Assembly: GCF_000297055.2 (NCBI RefSeq)
Contig: NC_022357.1
Coordinates: forward strand, 1,488,001 to 1,552,000
Reading direction: 5' to 3'
Length of the DNA stretch: 64,000 bases
From: Sulfuricella denitrificans skB26
Lineage (GTDB): Bacteria; Pseudomonadota; Gammaproteobacteria; Burkholderiales; Sulfuricellaceae
In this document: positions 20,242-28,569 of the stretch, one piece after another
Position numbering within the stretch: position 1 is the stretch's first letter
Layout: each line of letters begins with the position of its first letter
The notes under the pieces: generated by a model
Database searches by the model: none
Told to the model about the DNA's origin: nothing
The model's input: the letters and a program-made list of their open reading frames with translations, nothing else
Position numbers and translations under genes: made by a program

Positions 20242-22004
20242 TGGCCATCGCCAAGCGTACTTTTGATGCATTGATTATCGGTGGCGGTGGGGCGGGCCTG
20301 CGTGCGGCGCTGCAACTGTCCCACGCCAATCTGAAGGTGGCGGTGGTGTCCAAGGTCTTTCCGACCCGCTCCCATACCGTTTCCGCCCAGGGCGGCATTG
20401 CCGCGTCCCTGGGCAACGTCAGCGAGGACAACTGGCACTGGCACATGTACGACACGGTGAAAGGATCGGATTACCTGGGCGACCAGGATGCCATTGAATT
20501 CATGTGCCGACAGGCCAACGAGGCAGTGATCGAGCTGGAGCATTTCGGCATGCCGTTCGACCGCCTGCCCAATGGTAAAATCTACCAGCGGCCGTTCGGC
20601 GGAATGACGCAGAATTATGGCGGAGAGCCGGTGATGCGCACCTGTGCCGTAGCCGACCGAACCGGCCACGCCATGCTGCATACCTTGTACCAGCGCAACA
20701 TCGCTGCCAAGACCCATTTTTTCGAGGAATACTTCGCGGTCGATCTGGTGATGGATGGTCACGGCTATGCACTGGGTGCGGTGGCGATCGAGATTGAATC
20801 AGGCGAGCCGATCTTTATCGAGGCGCGCGCCACGCTGCTGGCAACGGGGGGCGCCGGGCGCATCTTCAGCGCCACGACCAATGCCCTGATCAATACCGGA
20901 GATGGCCTCGGCATGGCGCTGCGCGCCGGTATTCCGCTCGAGGACATGGAATTCTGGCAGTTCCACCCGACGGGCATTGCCGGGGCCGGTGTGCTGGTGA
21001 CAGAAGGGGCGCGCGGCGAGGGCGGCTACCTGGTCAACAAGGATGGTGAGCGTTTTATGGAGCGCTACGCGCCCAGCGCCAAGGACCTTGCTTCGCGCGA
21101 TGTGGTGTCCCGTGCCATGGCAGTGGAAATCCACGAAGGGCGCGGCTGCGGCAAGGACGGCGATTACGTCGAGTTGAAGCTCGACCATCTCGGGCCGGAG
21201 GTGATCCAGCATCGCCTGCCGGGCATTCGTGATCTTTCCATCAAGTTTGCTCATGTCGACCCGATCGAGGCGCCGATCCCCGTGGTGCCTACGGTACACT
21301 ACATGATGGGCGGCATTCCCACCAATCTGCAAGGGCAGGTGGTAATGCCGACCACTACCGCCCCGGAGGAGGCCGTGCTCGGGCTTTATGCCATCGGCGA
21401 ATGCGCCTGCGTTTCGGTGCATGGCGCCAACCGCCTGGGCAGCAATTCACTGCTCGACCTGATCGTGTTCGGACGCGCTGCAGGCAACCATGTCATCGAA
21501 TACCTGAAGGAAAACCCATTCCCGCGCCCCATACCGGATGGCGCCCTGGATCTGCCTATGACGCGCCTGAGCCGCTGGGATACCAAACGCGACGGTATTA
21601 CCGTGGACGAGTTGCGCGAACAGATGCGCAAGACCATGCAAAGGCATTGCGGCGTGTTCCGCAAGGAAGAGGTACTGCAGGAAGGGGTAAGGGAAATGCT
21701 GGAAATTGCTGCGCGCCTGCCGGATGTAATGCTGCGCGATCACAGCAAGATCTACAACACTGGCCGGATCGAAGCGCTGGAACTGGAAAACCTGATGGGC
21801 GTAGCGCTGGCGACGATGATTTCGGCCGCTGCGCGCCAGGAAAGCCGTGGAGCCCATGCGCGCGATGACTACCCGCTGCGCGATGATAACAACTGGCTGA
21901 AGCATACACTGTATTTCAGCGAAGGACACCGGCTGGATTACAAGCCGGTGCGGCTGAAGCCGTTGACGGTGGAGCCTTTCAAGCCGAAGGCGAGGGTATA
22001 TTGA
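20241..22004 (+). CDS. sdhA: Succinate dehydrogenase flavoprotein subunit
   Basis: Catalytic subunit oxidising succinate to fumarate. The FAD-binding [17 protein letters not shown] begins at residue 8, and SHTVSAQGG places the covalently flavinylated His at residue 45, as in E. coli. EFWQFHPTG and the RGEGGYL segment are substrate-site motifs. I chose GTG 20241, which overlaps the sdhD stop and has GGAG 9 bases upstream, giving 587 aa (E. coli 588); ATG 20226 would add five residues. The open frame back to 20031 is not coding. A repeat begins within its stop codon. Confidence 0.95.
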   Translation: MAIAKRTFDALIIGGGGAGLRAALQLSHANLKVAVVSKVFPTRSHTVSAQGGIAASLGNVSEDNWHWHMYDTVKGSDYLGDQDAIEFMCRQANEAVIELEHFGMPFDRLPNGKIYQRPFGGMTQNYGGEPVMRTCAVADRTGHAMLHTLYQRNIAAKTHFFEEYFAVDLVMDGHGYALGAVAIEIESGEPIFIEARATLLATGGAGRIFSATTNALINTGDGLGMALRAGIPLEDMEFWQFHPTGIAGAGVLVTEGARGEGGYLVNKDGERFMERYAPSAKDLASRDVVSRAMAVEIHEGRGCGKDGDYVELKLDHLGPEVIQHRLPGIRDLSIKFAHVDPIEAPIPVVPTVHYMMGGIPTNLQGQVVMPTTTAPEEAVLGLYAIGECACVSVHGANRLGSNSLLDLIVFGRAAGNHVIEYLKENPFPRPIPDGALDLPMTRLSRWDTKRDGITVDELREQMRKTMQRHCGVFRKEEVLQEGVREMLEIAARLPDVMLRDHSKIYNTGRIEALELENLMGVALATMISAAARQESRGAHARDDYPLRDDNNWLKHTLYFSEGHRLDYKPVRLKPLTVEPFKPKARVY

Positions 22005-22053
22005 GTAATGGGTAAACGGTGATGGGTTTCCCCATTACTCATTTCTCATCACC
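22003..22053. repeat. Interleaved inverted repeat between sdhA and sdhB
   Basis: Units GAGTAATGGG (22003-22012) and GGTGATGGG (22018-22026) are followed by their complements CCCATTACTC (22031-22040) and CATCACC (22047-22053). The order A-B-A'-B' is not a simple nested hairpin. The first unit shares the last two bases of the sdhA stop codon, and the block ends just before the sdhB ribosome site (AGGAGA). Confidence 0.75.
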
Positions 22054-22064
22054 AGGAGAATTAA

Positions 22065-22760
22065 ATGCGTTTCTCGATCTACCGCTATAACCCGGAAACC
22101 GATTCCAAGCCTCGCATGCAGGACTATGAGCTGGATATCGAGGCCGGCAACATGATGTTGCTCGACGCCATTCTGCTGCTCAAGGCACAGGACGAGACCC
22201 TGAGCGTACGCCGCTCCTGCCGCGAGGGAGTGTGCGGCTCGGACGCCATGAACATCAATGGACGCAACGGGCTCGCCTGCGTTACGCCACTGTCCGGGCT
22301 CAAGCAGCCGATCGAACTGCGCCCGTTGCCTGGCCAACCGGTGGTTCGCGACTTGGTGGTGGATCTGAGCCAGTTCTACAAGCAATACCGCTCGATCAAA
22401 CCCTACCTCATCAACAACGAACCGGAACCGGAAATCGAGCGTCTGCAATCACCCGAAGACAGGGAAAAGCTGGACGGTCTGTACGAGTGCATTTTGTGTG
22501 CATGCTGCTCAACTGCCTGCCCATCGTTCTGGTGGAACCCGGACAAATTCGTCGGGCCGGCCGGGTTACTGCAGGCTTATCGTTTTATCGCCGATACGCG
22601 CGACCAGGCTACCAACGAGCGCCTGGACAACCTGGAAGACCCCTACCGGTTATTTCGCTGCCACAGTATCATGACGTGTGTGGATGTCTGTCCGAAGGGG
22701 CTGAATCCCACCGGCGCGATCGGTAAAATCAAGGAAATGCTGGTAAAACGCACGGTATGA
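22065..22760 (+). CDS. sdhB: Succinate dehydrogenase iron-sulphur subunit
   Basis: Electron-transfer subunit of complex II. The [2Fe-2S] ligands are visible in SCREGVCGSDAMN (Cys52, Cys57, Asp60) and LAC (Cys72). The [4Fe-4S] and [3Fe-4S] ligands are in CILCACCSTACPSFWW and CHSIMTCVDVCPKG. At 231 aa it has normal length, and AGGAGA precedes the ATG. Its TGA stop overlaps the ATG of the sdhE frame (ATGA), and a GTGAGG-type repeat starts with the very next base. Confidence 0.96.
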   Translation: MRFSIYRYNPETDSKPRMQDYELDIEAGNMMLLDAILLLKAQDETLSVRRSCREGVCGSDAMNINGRNGLACVTPLSGLKQPIELRPLPGQPVVRDLVVDLSQFYKQYRSIKPYLINNEPEPEIERLQSPEDREKLDGLYECILCACCSTACPSFWWNPDKFVGPAGLLQAYRFIADTRDQATNERLDNLEDPYRLFRCHSIMTCVDVCPKGLNPTGAIGKIKEMLVKRTV

Positions 22761-23071
22761 GTGAGGAGAGAAGAGTGAGGCGTGAGGAGGAAGATGGCGA
22801 AAATAGCAAGGGTTGTTTTACTCCTCACTCTTCACCCCTCACCCCTCACGGCCGTATTAGCTGGGACTGCCGTCGCGGCATGCTGGAACTCGACATTGTT
22901 CTGGCGCGATTTATGGCGCAGAATTTCAATCGGCTTACGCTGCAGGAAGTGGACGCATTCAAGGAACTGCTGGCTTATTCAGACCCGGATTTATGGGGCC
23001 TGATCCAGGGCGGTGAAATCGGCGTGGATGATAACGAAAGAAGGGTGTTGCTGTTGCTGCGCCAATATTAA
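22757..23071 (+). CDS. sdhE: Succinate dehydrogenase flavinylation factor SdhE with repeat-derived N-terminus
   Basis: Small assembly factor that helps attach FAD to SdhA. The family core starts at RISWDCRRGMLELDIVL (from about residue 33), containing the RGxxE motif, and ends NERRVLLLLRQY. Normal SdhE is about 85-90 aa and begins only a few residues before that core. Here the only in-frame starts before the core are ATG 22757 and GTG 22775, both at or inside a palindromic repeat. The protein must therefore be 104 (or 98) aa with a ~32-residue arginine/glutamate-then-proline/serine leader encoded by the repeat. Starting at the ATG of RGM would destroy the RGxxE motif. The order sdhCDAB-sdhE-gltA is common in betaproteobacteria. 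Confidence 0.88.
   Translation: MSEERRVRREEEDGENSKGCFTPHSSPLTPHGRISWDCRRGMLELDIVLARFMAQNFNRLTLQEVDAFKELLAYSDPDLWGLIQGGEIGVDDNERRVLLLLRQY
22761..22849. repeat. GTGAGGAG-type palindromic repeat overlapping sdhE
   Basis: Left arm units GTGAGGAGA, GTGAGGC, GTGAGGAGG (22761-22790) face CTCCTCACTC, CCCCTCACC, CCCTCAC (about 22821-22849). It begins at the first base after the sdhB stop codon and is entirely within the sdhE reading frame. It is the same family as the repeat at 24396-24478. Confidence 0.85.
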
Positions 23072-23090
23072 CTGAAGAGGATTACGAAAC

Positions 23091-24383
23091 ATGGGTGAAC
23101 GCAAGGCTTATCTCCAAATCGACGGTGGTGAGGCAATCGAATTGCCGATTCTTTCCGGTACCCTCGGCCCGGATGTGATCGATATCCGCGGCTTGGGAAA
23201 ATACGGGATATTTACTTACGATCCTGGCTACCAATCCACGGCCAGTTGCAGTTCGAAAATCACCTATATCGACGGCGACGAGGGCATCTTGCTTTATCGC
23301 GGCTACCCCATAGAGCAGTTGGCAGAGCATGCCGACTTCATCGAGGTCTGCCACCTTCTTTATTACGGCGAACTGCCTTCCCAGGAACAGAAGCAGGAGT
23401 TCGATTCGATCATACGCCATCACACCATGGTGCATGACCAGGTCAACAACTTTTACCGCGGATTCCGTCGCGACGCCCATCCTATGGCTTCAATGGTTGG
23501 GGTTGCAGGAGCGCTGTCTGCCTTCTACCCGGATTCCGGGGATGTGTCCGACCCGCGCCACCGCGAAATTTCCGCCCACCGGCTGCTTGCCAAGGTGCCT
23601 ACCATCGCGGCGATGAGCTACAAATACAACACTGGGCAGCCCTTCGCCTACCCGAAAAACTCGCTTTCCTACGCAGCAAACTTTTTGCATATGATGTTCT
23701 CCACACCGTGCGAGGAATACGTACCCAACCCGGTGATGGTCAGGGCGATGGACCGGATTTTTACGCTTCATGCCGATCATGAGCAGAACGCCTCCACTTC
23801 CACCGTTCGCCTCGCTGGTTCCAGCGGCGCCAATCCTTTCGCCTGCATCGCCTCCGGCATCGCTTCCTTGTGGGGGCCAGCTCACGGCGGCGCCAACGAG
23901 GCAGTGCTCAACATGCTGGAAGAGATTGGGGATGTATCTAAAATTCCGGAGCTCATTGAGCGCGCCAAGGACAAGAGTAATCCATTCCGCCTGATGGGCT
24001 TTGGTCACCGTGTGTACAAGAATTTCGACCCGCGTGCCAACCTGATGCGACAAACCTGCCATGAAGTGCTCAATGAGTTGGGCTGTCAGGATGACCGACT
24101 GTTCCAGATTGCCCTTGAGTTAGAACGCATTGCCCTGGAAGACGAGTATTTCATCGAGAAAAAGCTCTACCCGAACGTGGATTTTTATTCGGGTATCGTG
24201 CTTCGGGCCATTGGCATCCCAACCAATATGTTCACCGCAATTTTTGCCATTTCACGCACCATTGGCTGGATTACCCAATGGAATGAAATGATTGCCGACC
24301 CGGAACAGAAAATTGGGCGGCCGCGCCAGCTGTTCCTGGGTCCGAAAAAGCGGGATTTCGTACCGATTTCGCAACGTAGGTAA
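23091..24383 (+). CDS. gltA: Citrate synthase (type II)
   Basis: Condenses acetyl-CoA with oxaloacetate to start the TCA cycle. At 430 aa with the N-terminal domain (residues 1-60, [11 protein letters not shown]-like region at 45-60) it is the long, NADH-sensitive type of Gram-negatives. Catalytic His residues are in [14 protein letters not shown] and [13 protein letters not shown]; the aspartate lies in the [10 protein letters not shown] region. It is clearly different from the methylcitrate synthase at 15043-16203. It lies between sdhE and sucA, and a repeat starts 13 bases after its stop. Confidence 0.96.
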   Translation: MGERKAYLQIDGGEAIELPILSGTLGPDVIDIRGLGKYGIFTYDPGYQSTASCSSKITYIDGDEGILLYRGYPIEQLAEHADFIEVCHLLYYGELPSQEQKQEFDSIIRHHTMVHDQVNNFYRGFRRDAHPMASMVGVAGALSAFYPDSGDVSDPRHREISAHRLLAKVPTIAAMSYKYNTGQPFAYPKNSLSYAANFLHMMFSTPCEEYVPNPVMVRAMDRIFTLHADHEQNASTSTVRLAGSSGANPFACIASGIASLWGPAHGGANEAVLNMLEEIGDVSKIPELIERAKDKSNPFRLMGFGHRVYKNFDPRANLMRQTCHEVLNELGCQDDRLFQIALELERIALEDEYFIEKKLYPNVDFYSGIVLRAIGIPTNMFTAIFAISRTIGWITQWNEMIADPEQKIGRPRQLFLGPKKRDFVPISQRR

Positions 24384-24395
24384 CCCGCGAAGCGG

Positions 24396-24478
24396 GTGAG
24401 GGGTGAGGAGTGAGGAGCAAAATCTCGGCCAGCGTCGATTTTGGCTTTTCTCCTCACCCCTCACTCCTTACCCCTCAC
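24396..24478. repeat. GTGAGGGG-type palindromic repeat between gltA and sucA
   Basis: Left arm GTGAGGGGTGAGGAGTGAGG (from 24396, continuing to 24417) faces CTCCTCACCCCTCACTCC and CCCCTCAC (24450-24478). It is the same family as the repeat overlapping sdhE. The sucA frame stays open through most of it (back to 24403). Confidence 0.85.
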
Positions 24479-24486
24479 TTGGTGTA

Positions 24487-27333
24487 ATGGAAAAGAGCAT
24501 GGGCGTAATGAAGGAGATGCAGGACAACTCGGCTCTTTATGGCGGCAATGCACCGTTCATCGAGGAGCAGTACGAGCTTTACCTGGGCAATCCTGCACAG
24601 GTTAGCGAGGAATGGCGGGCGTATTTTGACCGCCTGCAGAAAATGCCTGGGGCGGTTGCAACGGATGTTCCCCACGCCCCGGTGGTGCAGTCGTTCGCTG
24701 AACGTGCCAGGCATCCCTGTGTTCCGGTGCAGGGCGCAGATGTCGATGCCCTGGTCAACAAACAGATTGCCGTCCTTCAACTAATCAATGCTTATCGCTT
24801 CCGCGGCATGATGCGGGCGAACGTCGACCCGCTCAAGCGCCGCGAGTTGCCTGACGTGCCCGAACTGCTGCCTGAGTTTTACGGACTGAACGATGCCGAT
24901 TTGTCCCATGAATTCAAAACAGGATCTTTTCTGGCCCCGGATTCTTCGACCCTGCACGATATATTGCGGATACTCAGGGAAACCTACTGCGGCAATATCG
25001 GTTCCGAATACATGTACCTTTCGGATACCATGCAAAAGCGCTGGATCCAGGACCGGATCGAACCCAACCGTGCGCAACCGCAGTTTTCTCCTGAGAGCAA
25101 GCGACGCATTCTGGAGCAGCTCACCGCAGCGGAAACGCTGGAAAAATACCTGCACACCCGCTATGTCGGACAGAAGCGATTTTCACTGGAAGGCAGCGAC
25201 AGCCTGATCCCTTTGCTAAATCACCTGATTCAGCGTGCCGGCAGTCAGGGCGTGCAGGAGATGGTGATCGGCATGGCGCACCGCGGCCGTCTCAACGTGC
25301 TGGTGAACACCATCGGCAAGTTGCCGGGTGACCTGTTCCTGGAATTCGAAGGCAAACATACCGCACATATTCGCCTGCCTTCCGGAGACGTCAAGTATCA
25401 CCAGGGTTTCTCCACCGACGTCGCTACTCCAGGCGGGTCGATGCACCTTACGCTTGCGTTCAATCCCTCGCATCTGGAAATCGTCAACCCGGTGGTGGAA
25501 GGCTCGGTGCGCGCACGCCAGCAGCGCCGCTATGACATGGTGGGTGACCAGGTGGTGCCGGTGCTGATCCACGGCGATGCCGCCTTTGCCGGCCAGGGCG
25601 TGGTGATGGAAACCCTGAATCTGTCCAAAACGCGAGGCTTCGGCACCGGTGGCACGGTGCATATCGTCATCAACAATCAGATTGGCTTCACCACTTCCGA
25701 CCCGCGCGACACCCGTTCCACGCTGTATTGCACCGACGTGGCGAAGATGGTGGGCGCACCGATTTTTCACGTCAATGGAGACGATCCCGAGGCAGTTCTG
25801 CTGGTCACCGAAATCGCACTCGATTTTCGCATGAACTTCCACAAGGATGTGGTCATCGACCTAGTGTGCTATCGGCGGCTTGGGCACAACGAGCAGGATG
25901 AGCCGATGGTGACCCAGCCGTTAATGTACAAGGCTATCGCACAGCATCCCACCACTCGCCAGCTCTATGCCGACAGGCTGATCGCTGAAAACGTAATTTC
26001 ACCGCACGATCCCGAGGAAATGATCGCTGCCTACCGCCGGGATCTTGATGCCGGCGTTTCCGTGAACAGAAGCGTGTTGACCAATTTCAAGCAGTCATTT
26101 GCGACTGACTGGGCGCCCTTCAAAAAAGGCAAATGGACCGATCCAGCCAACACCAGTGTGCCGAAAGCCGACCTGCGGCGCCTGTCGGGTTTGCTGACAA
26201 CCACACCCCCAGATTTCAAGCTGCACCCCAGGGTTGAAAAAATCATTGCCGATCGCCGCCTGATGGGGGAGGGCAAGTTACCGCTGGATTGGGGTATGGC
26301 TGAAAATCTGGCCTACGCTACCCTGCTGGAAAACGGTTTTGCGGTTCGCTTATCCGGGCAAGATAGCGGGCGAGGCACCTTCTTCCATCGACATGCGGTT
26401 TTGCACGATCAGAACCGCGAAAAATGGGATGACGGTGCCTATTTGCCTTTGCAGAACATCGCTGAAAATCAACCCCGTTTTCTGGCTATCGATTCAGTGC
26501 TGTCGGAAGAGGCGGTGCTCGGTTTCGAGTATGGCTATGCGTCGGCCGAGCCGAACGAACTGGTGATCTGGGAGGCGCAGTTCGGTGATTTTGCCAATGG
26601 CGCCCAAGTGGTGATCGACCAGTTCATCAGTGCCGGCGAGGCCAAATGGGGCAGGTTGTGTGGCTTGGTGATGCTGCTGCCGCACGGCTTCGAGGGGCAG
26701 GGTCCTGAACACTCGTCGGCGCGACCGGAACGCTACCTGCAATTGTGTGCCGAAGACAACATCCAGGTATGCATGCCCACTACGGCAGCACAAATATTCC
26801 ATTTGCTGCGCCGCCAGATGGTGCGCCCCTATCGAAAACCATTGATCGTGATGACCCCGAAGAGTTTGCTGCGCCACAAGGATGCAATGTCGTCGCTGGA
26901 AGATCTGGCAAAAGGGAAATTTCATCCGGTTATCGGCGAAGTGGATGCCACGGATCCAGGCCGGGTCACTCGCATTGTGGCGTGTAGTGGCAAGGTCTAC
27001 TACGATTTGCTGGCGGCACGACGCGAGCGCAATTTCAATCACATCGCCATCATCCGTATCGAGCAGCTTTATCCTTTCCCTGCAGTGCAATTCACGGCCG
27101 AGTTGCAACGCTACAAGAAGGTCAAGGAACTGGTGTGGGCGCAAGAAGAACCGATGAACCAGGGCGCCTGGTATCAGACCCAGCATCATGTACGCGAATG
27201 TTTGTTGGCCAATCAGCCGCTTTTCTATGCCGGACGCCCCGCGTCAGCATCGCCTGCAGTGGGTTATGCCGCAAAGCATCAAGAGCAACAACAAGCCTTG
27301 ATAGACGCAGCACTAAACAAATTTCAACAATAA
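24487..27333 (+). CDS. sucA: 2-Oxoglutarate dehydrogenase E1 component
   Basis: Thiamine-diphosphate enzyme that decarboxylates 2-oxoglutarate, the first component of the OGDH complex. Visible motifs are IGMAHRGRLNVLVN, HGDAAFAGQGVVMET and HIVINNQIGFTTSDPRD (cofactor site), and the C-terminal EEPMNQGAW. At 948 aa it is near the E. coli length of 933. The start is uncertain: ATGs at 24487, 24499 and 24508 are all possible, and the family N-terminus corresponds to about MQDNSALYGG. The frame is also open back to 24403, through the repeat. sucB and lpdA follow as one operon. Confidence 0.95.
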   Translation: MEKSMGVMKEMQDNSALYGGNAPFIEEQYELYLGNPAQVSEEWRAYFDRLQKMPGAVATDVPHAPVVQSFAERARHPCVPVQGADVDALVNKQIAVLQLINAYRFRGMMRANVDPLKRRELPDVPELLPEFYGLNDADLSHEFKTGSFLAPDSSTLHDILRILRETYCGNIGSEYMYLSDTMQKRWIQDRIEPNRAQPQFSPESKRRILEQLTAAETLEKYLHTRYVGQKRFSLEGSDSLIPLLNHLIQRAGSQGVQEMVIGMAHRGRLNVLVNTIGKLPGDLFLEFEGKHTAHIRLPSGDVKYHQGFSTDVATPGGSMHLTLAFNPSHLEIVNPVVEGSVRARQQRRYDMVGDQVVPVLIHGDAAFAGQGVVMETLNLSKTRGFGTGGTVHIVINNQIGFTTSDPRDTRSTLYCTDVAKMVGAPIFHVNGDDPEAVLLVTEIALDFRMNFHKDVVIDLVCYRRLGHNEQDEPMVTQPLMYKAIAQHPTTRQLYADRLIAENVISPHDPEEMIAAYRRDLDAGVSVNRSVLTNFKQSFATDWAPFKKGKWTDPANTSVPKADLRRLSGLLTTTPPDFKLHPRVEKIIADRRLMGEGKLPLDWGMAENLAYATLLENGFAVRLSGQDSGRGTFFHRHAVLHDQNREKWDDGAYLPLQNIAENQPRFLAIDSVLSEEAVLGFEYGYASAEPNELVIWEAQFGDFANGAQVVIDQFISAGEAKWGRLCGLVMLLPHGFEGQGPEHSSARPERYLQLCAEDNIQVCMPTTAAQIFHLLRRQMVRPYRKPLIVMTPKSLLRHKDAMSSLEDLAKGKFHPVIGEVDATDPGRVTRIVACSGKVYYDLLAARRERNFNHIAIIRIEQLYPFPAVQFTAELQRYKKVKELVWAQEEPMNQGAWYQTQHHVRECLLANQPLFYAGRPASASPAVGYAAKHQEQQQALIDAALNKFQQ

Positions 27334-27364
27334 TTAATTCATTAAGTTATCGGAGATAGTTAAG

Positions 27365-28555
27365 ATGCTAGTTGAAGTTAAAATACCGGTTTTATCTGAA
27401 TCCATCTCCGAGGCCACCCTGCTTTCATGGCACAAAAAAGTGGGTGATTCCGTAGTGCGCGACGAGATCTTGATCGACGTTGAAACCGACAAGGTGGTGC
27501 TGGAACTGCCCGCGCCTCAGTCCGGCATTTTGGCAAAAATCATCAAGGGCGATGGACTATCCGTGACCGGTAATGAGGTGATCGCCGTGATAGATACCGA
27601 AGCCAATACCAGTCCTGAGTTAACAGCAGTCCTGAGTCCAGAGAAAACACCGAACTCAGCACTCTCGCTCAGCCCGGCAGTACGCAAGCTGGTGACCGAG
27701 CATCATCTCAATCCGGTGGAAATCAGAGGTAGCGGCCAAGGCGAACGCATCACGAAGGAAGACGTGCTGGCCCACCTCGAAAAATCGGTTAACCCAGTGA
27801 CTCATGCTGAGCCAGCGAATATCCCATCTGTGGCGACTGCAATACCTGCTGGCTCACGTCCTGAGCAGCGCGTGCCGATGACTCGGCTGCGCGCACGCAT
27901 CGCCGAGCGCCTGGTTGAGGCCCAGCAAACTGCTGCCATACTCACCACCTTCAACGAAGCCAACATGCAGCCAGTGATGGAACTGCGCAACCGTTACAAG
28001 GAAAAATTCGAGAAAGAGCACGGCGTCAAGTTGGGCTTCATGTCCTTCTTCGTCAAGGCAGTAATTGCGGCGCTGAAGAAATACCCGATCGTCAACGCCT
28101 CTATCGACGGCGACGACATTGTCTACCACGGTTACTACGACATCGGTATCGCGGTAGGCAGCCCACGGGGCCTGGTGGTGCCGATCCTGCGCGACGCCGA
28201 CCAGCTTTCCATCGCCGAGATCGAGAAGAAAATCGCCGATTTCGGAGTCCGCGCCAAAGACGGCAAGCTGACCATCGAGGAGCTTACCGGCGGCACCTTC
28301 ACTATCTCCAACGGCGGTGTTTTCGGTTCGATGATGTCGACCCCCATCCTGAATCCTCCTCAGTCAGCCATCCTTGGCATGCACAAGACCACTGATCGCC
28401 CCGTGGCGGAAAACGGCCAGATCGTCATCCGGCCGATGATGTATCTGGCATTATCCTACGATCATCGCGTCATCGATGGTCGTGAGGCGGTGCTGTCGCT
28501 GGTGGCAATCAAAGAAGCGCTGGAGGATCCGGCGCGCATGCTGCTGCAGATTTAG
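27365..28555 (+). CDS. sucB: 2-Oxoglutarate dehydrogenase E2 (dihydrolipoamide succinyltransferase)
   Basis: Core of the OGDH complex, transferring succinyl to CoA. Order: one lipoyl domain with the lipoylated Lys43 in ETDKVVLEL (residues 1-78), linker, peripheral-subunit-binding domain ([19 protein letters not shown], about 100-140), second linker, and catalytic domain ending [13 protein letters not shown] with catalytic His367 and Asp371. The 396-aa length is normal. The first linker (residues 82-103) is encoded by sequence closely resembling the GTCCTGAGT intergenic repeat and reads [20 protein letters not shown] instead of the usual Ala/Pro-rich linker. Confidence 0.96.
   Translation: MLVEVKIPVLSESISEATLLSWHKKVGDSVVRDEILIDVETDKVVLELPAPQSGILAKIIKGDGLSVTGNEVIAVIDTEANTSPELTAVLSPEKTPNSALSLSPAVRKLVTEHHLNPVEIRGSGQGERITKEDVLAHLEKSVNPVTHAEPANIPSVATAIPAGSRPEQRVPMTRLRARIAERLVEAQQTAAILTTFNEANMQPVMELRNRYKEKFEKEHGVKLGFMSFFVKAVIAALKKYPIVNASIDGDDIVYHGYYDIGIAVGSPRGLVVPILRDADQLSIAEIEKKIADFGVRAKDGKLTIEELTGGTFTISNGGVFGSMMSTPILNPPQSAILGMHKTTDRPVAENGQIVIRPMMYLALSYDHRVIDGREAVLSLVAIKEALEDPARMLLQI
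27610..27672. repeat. GTCCTGAGT-type repeat inside the sucB coding sequence
   Basis: CAGTCCTGAGTTAACAGCAG then TCCTGAGTCC, followed by the complementary ACTCAGCACTC, matches the words and order of the intergenic cluster at 18090-18178 (which also has AGTCCTGAGTTAA and CAGTGCTGAG). The block encodes the linker after the lipoyl domain without breaking the frame. Confidence 0.75.
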
Positions 28556-28569
28556 GAGAAAGGGAAATC

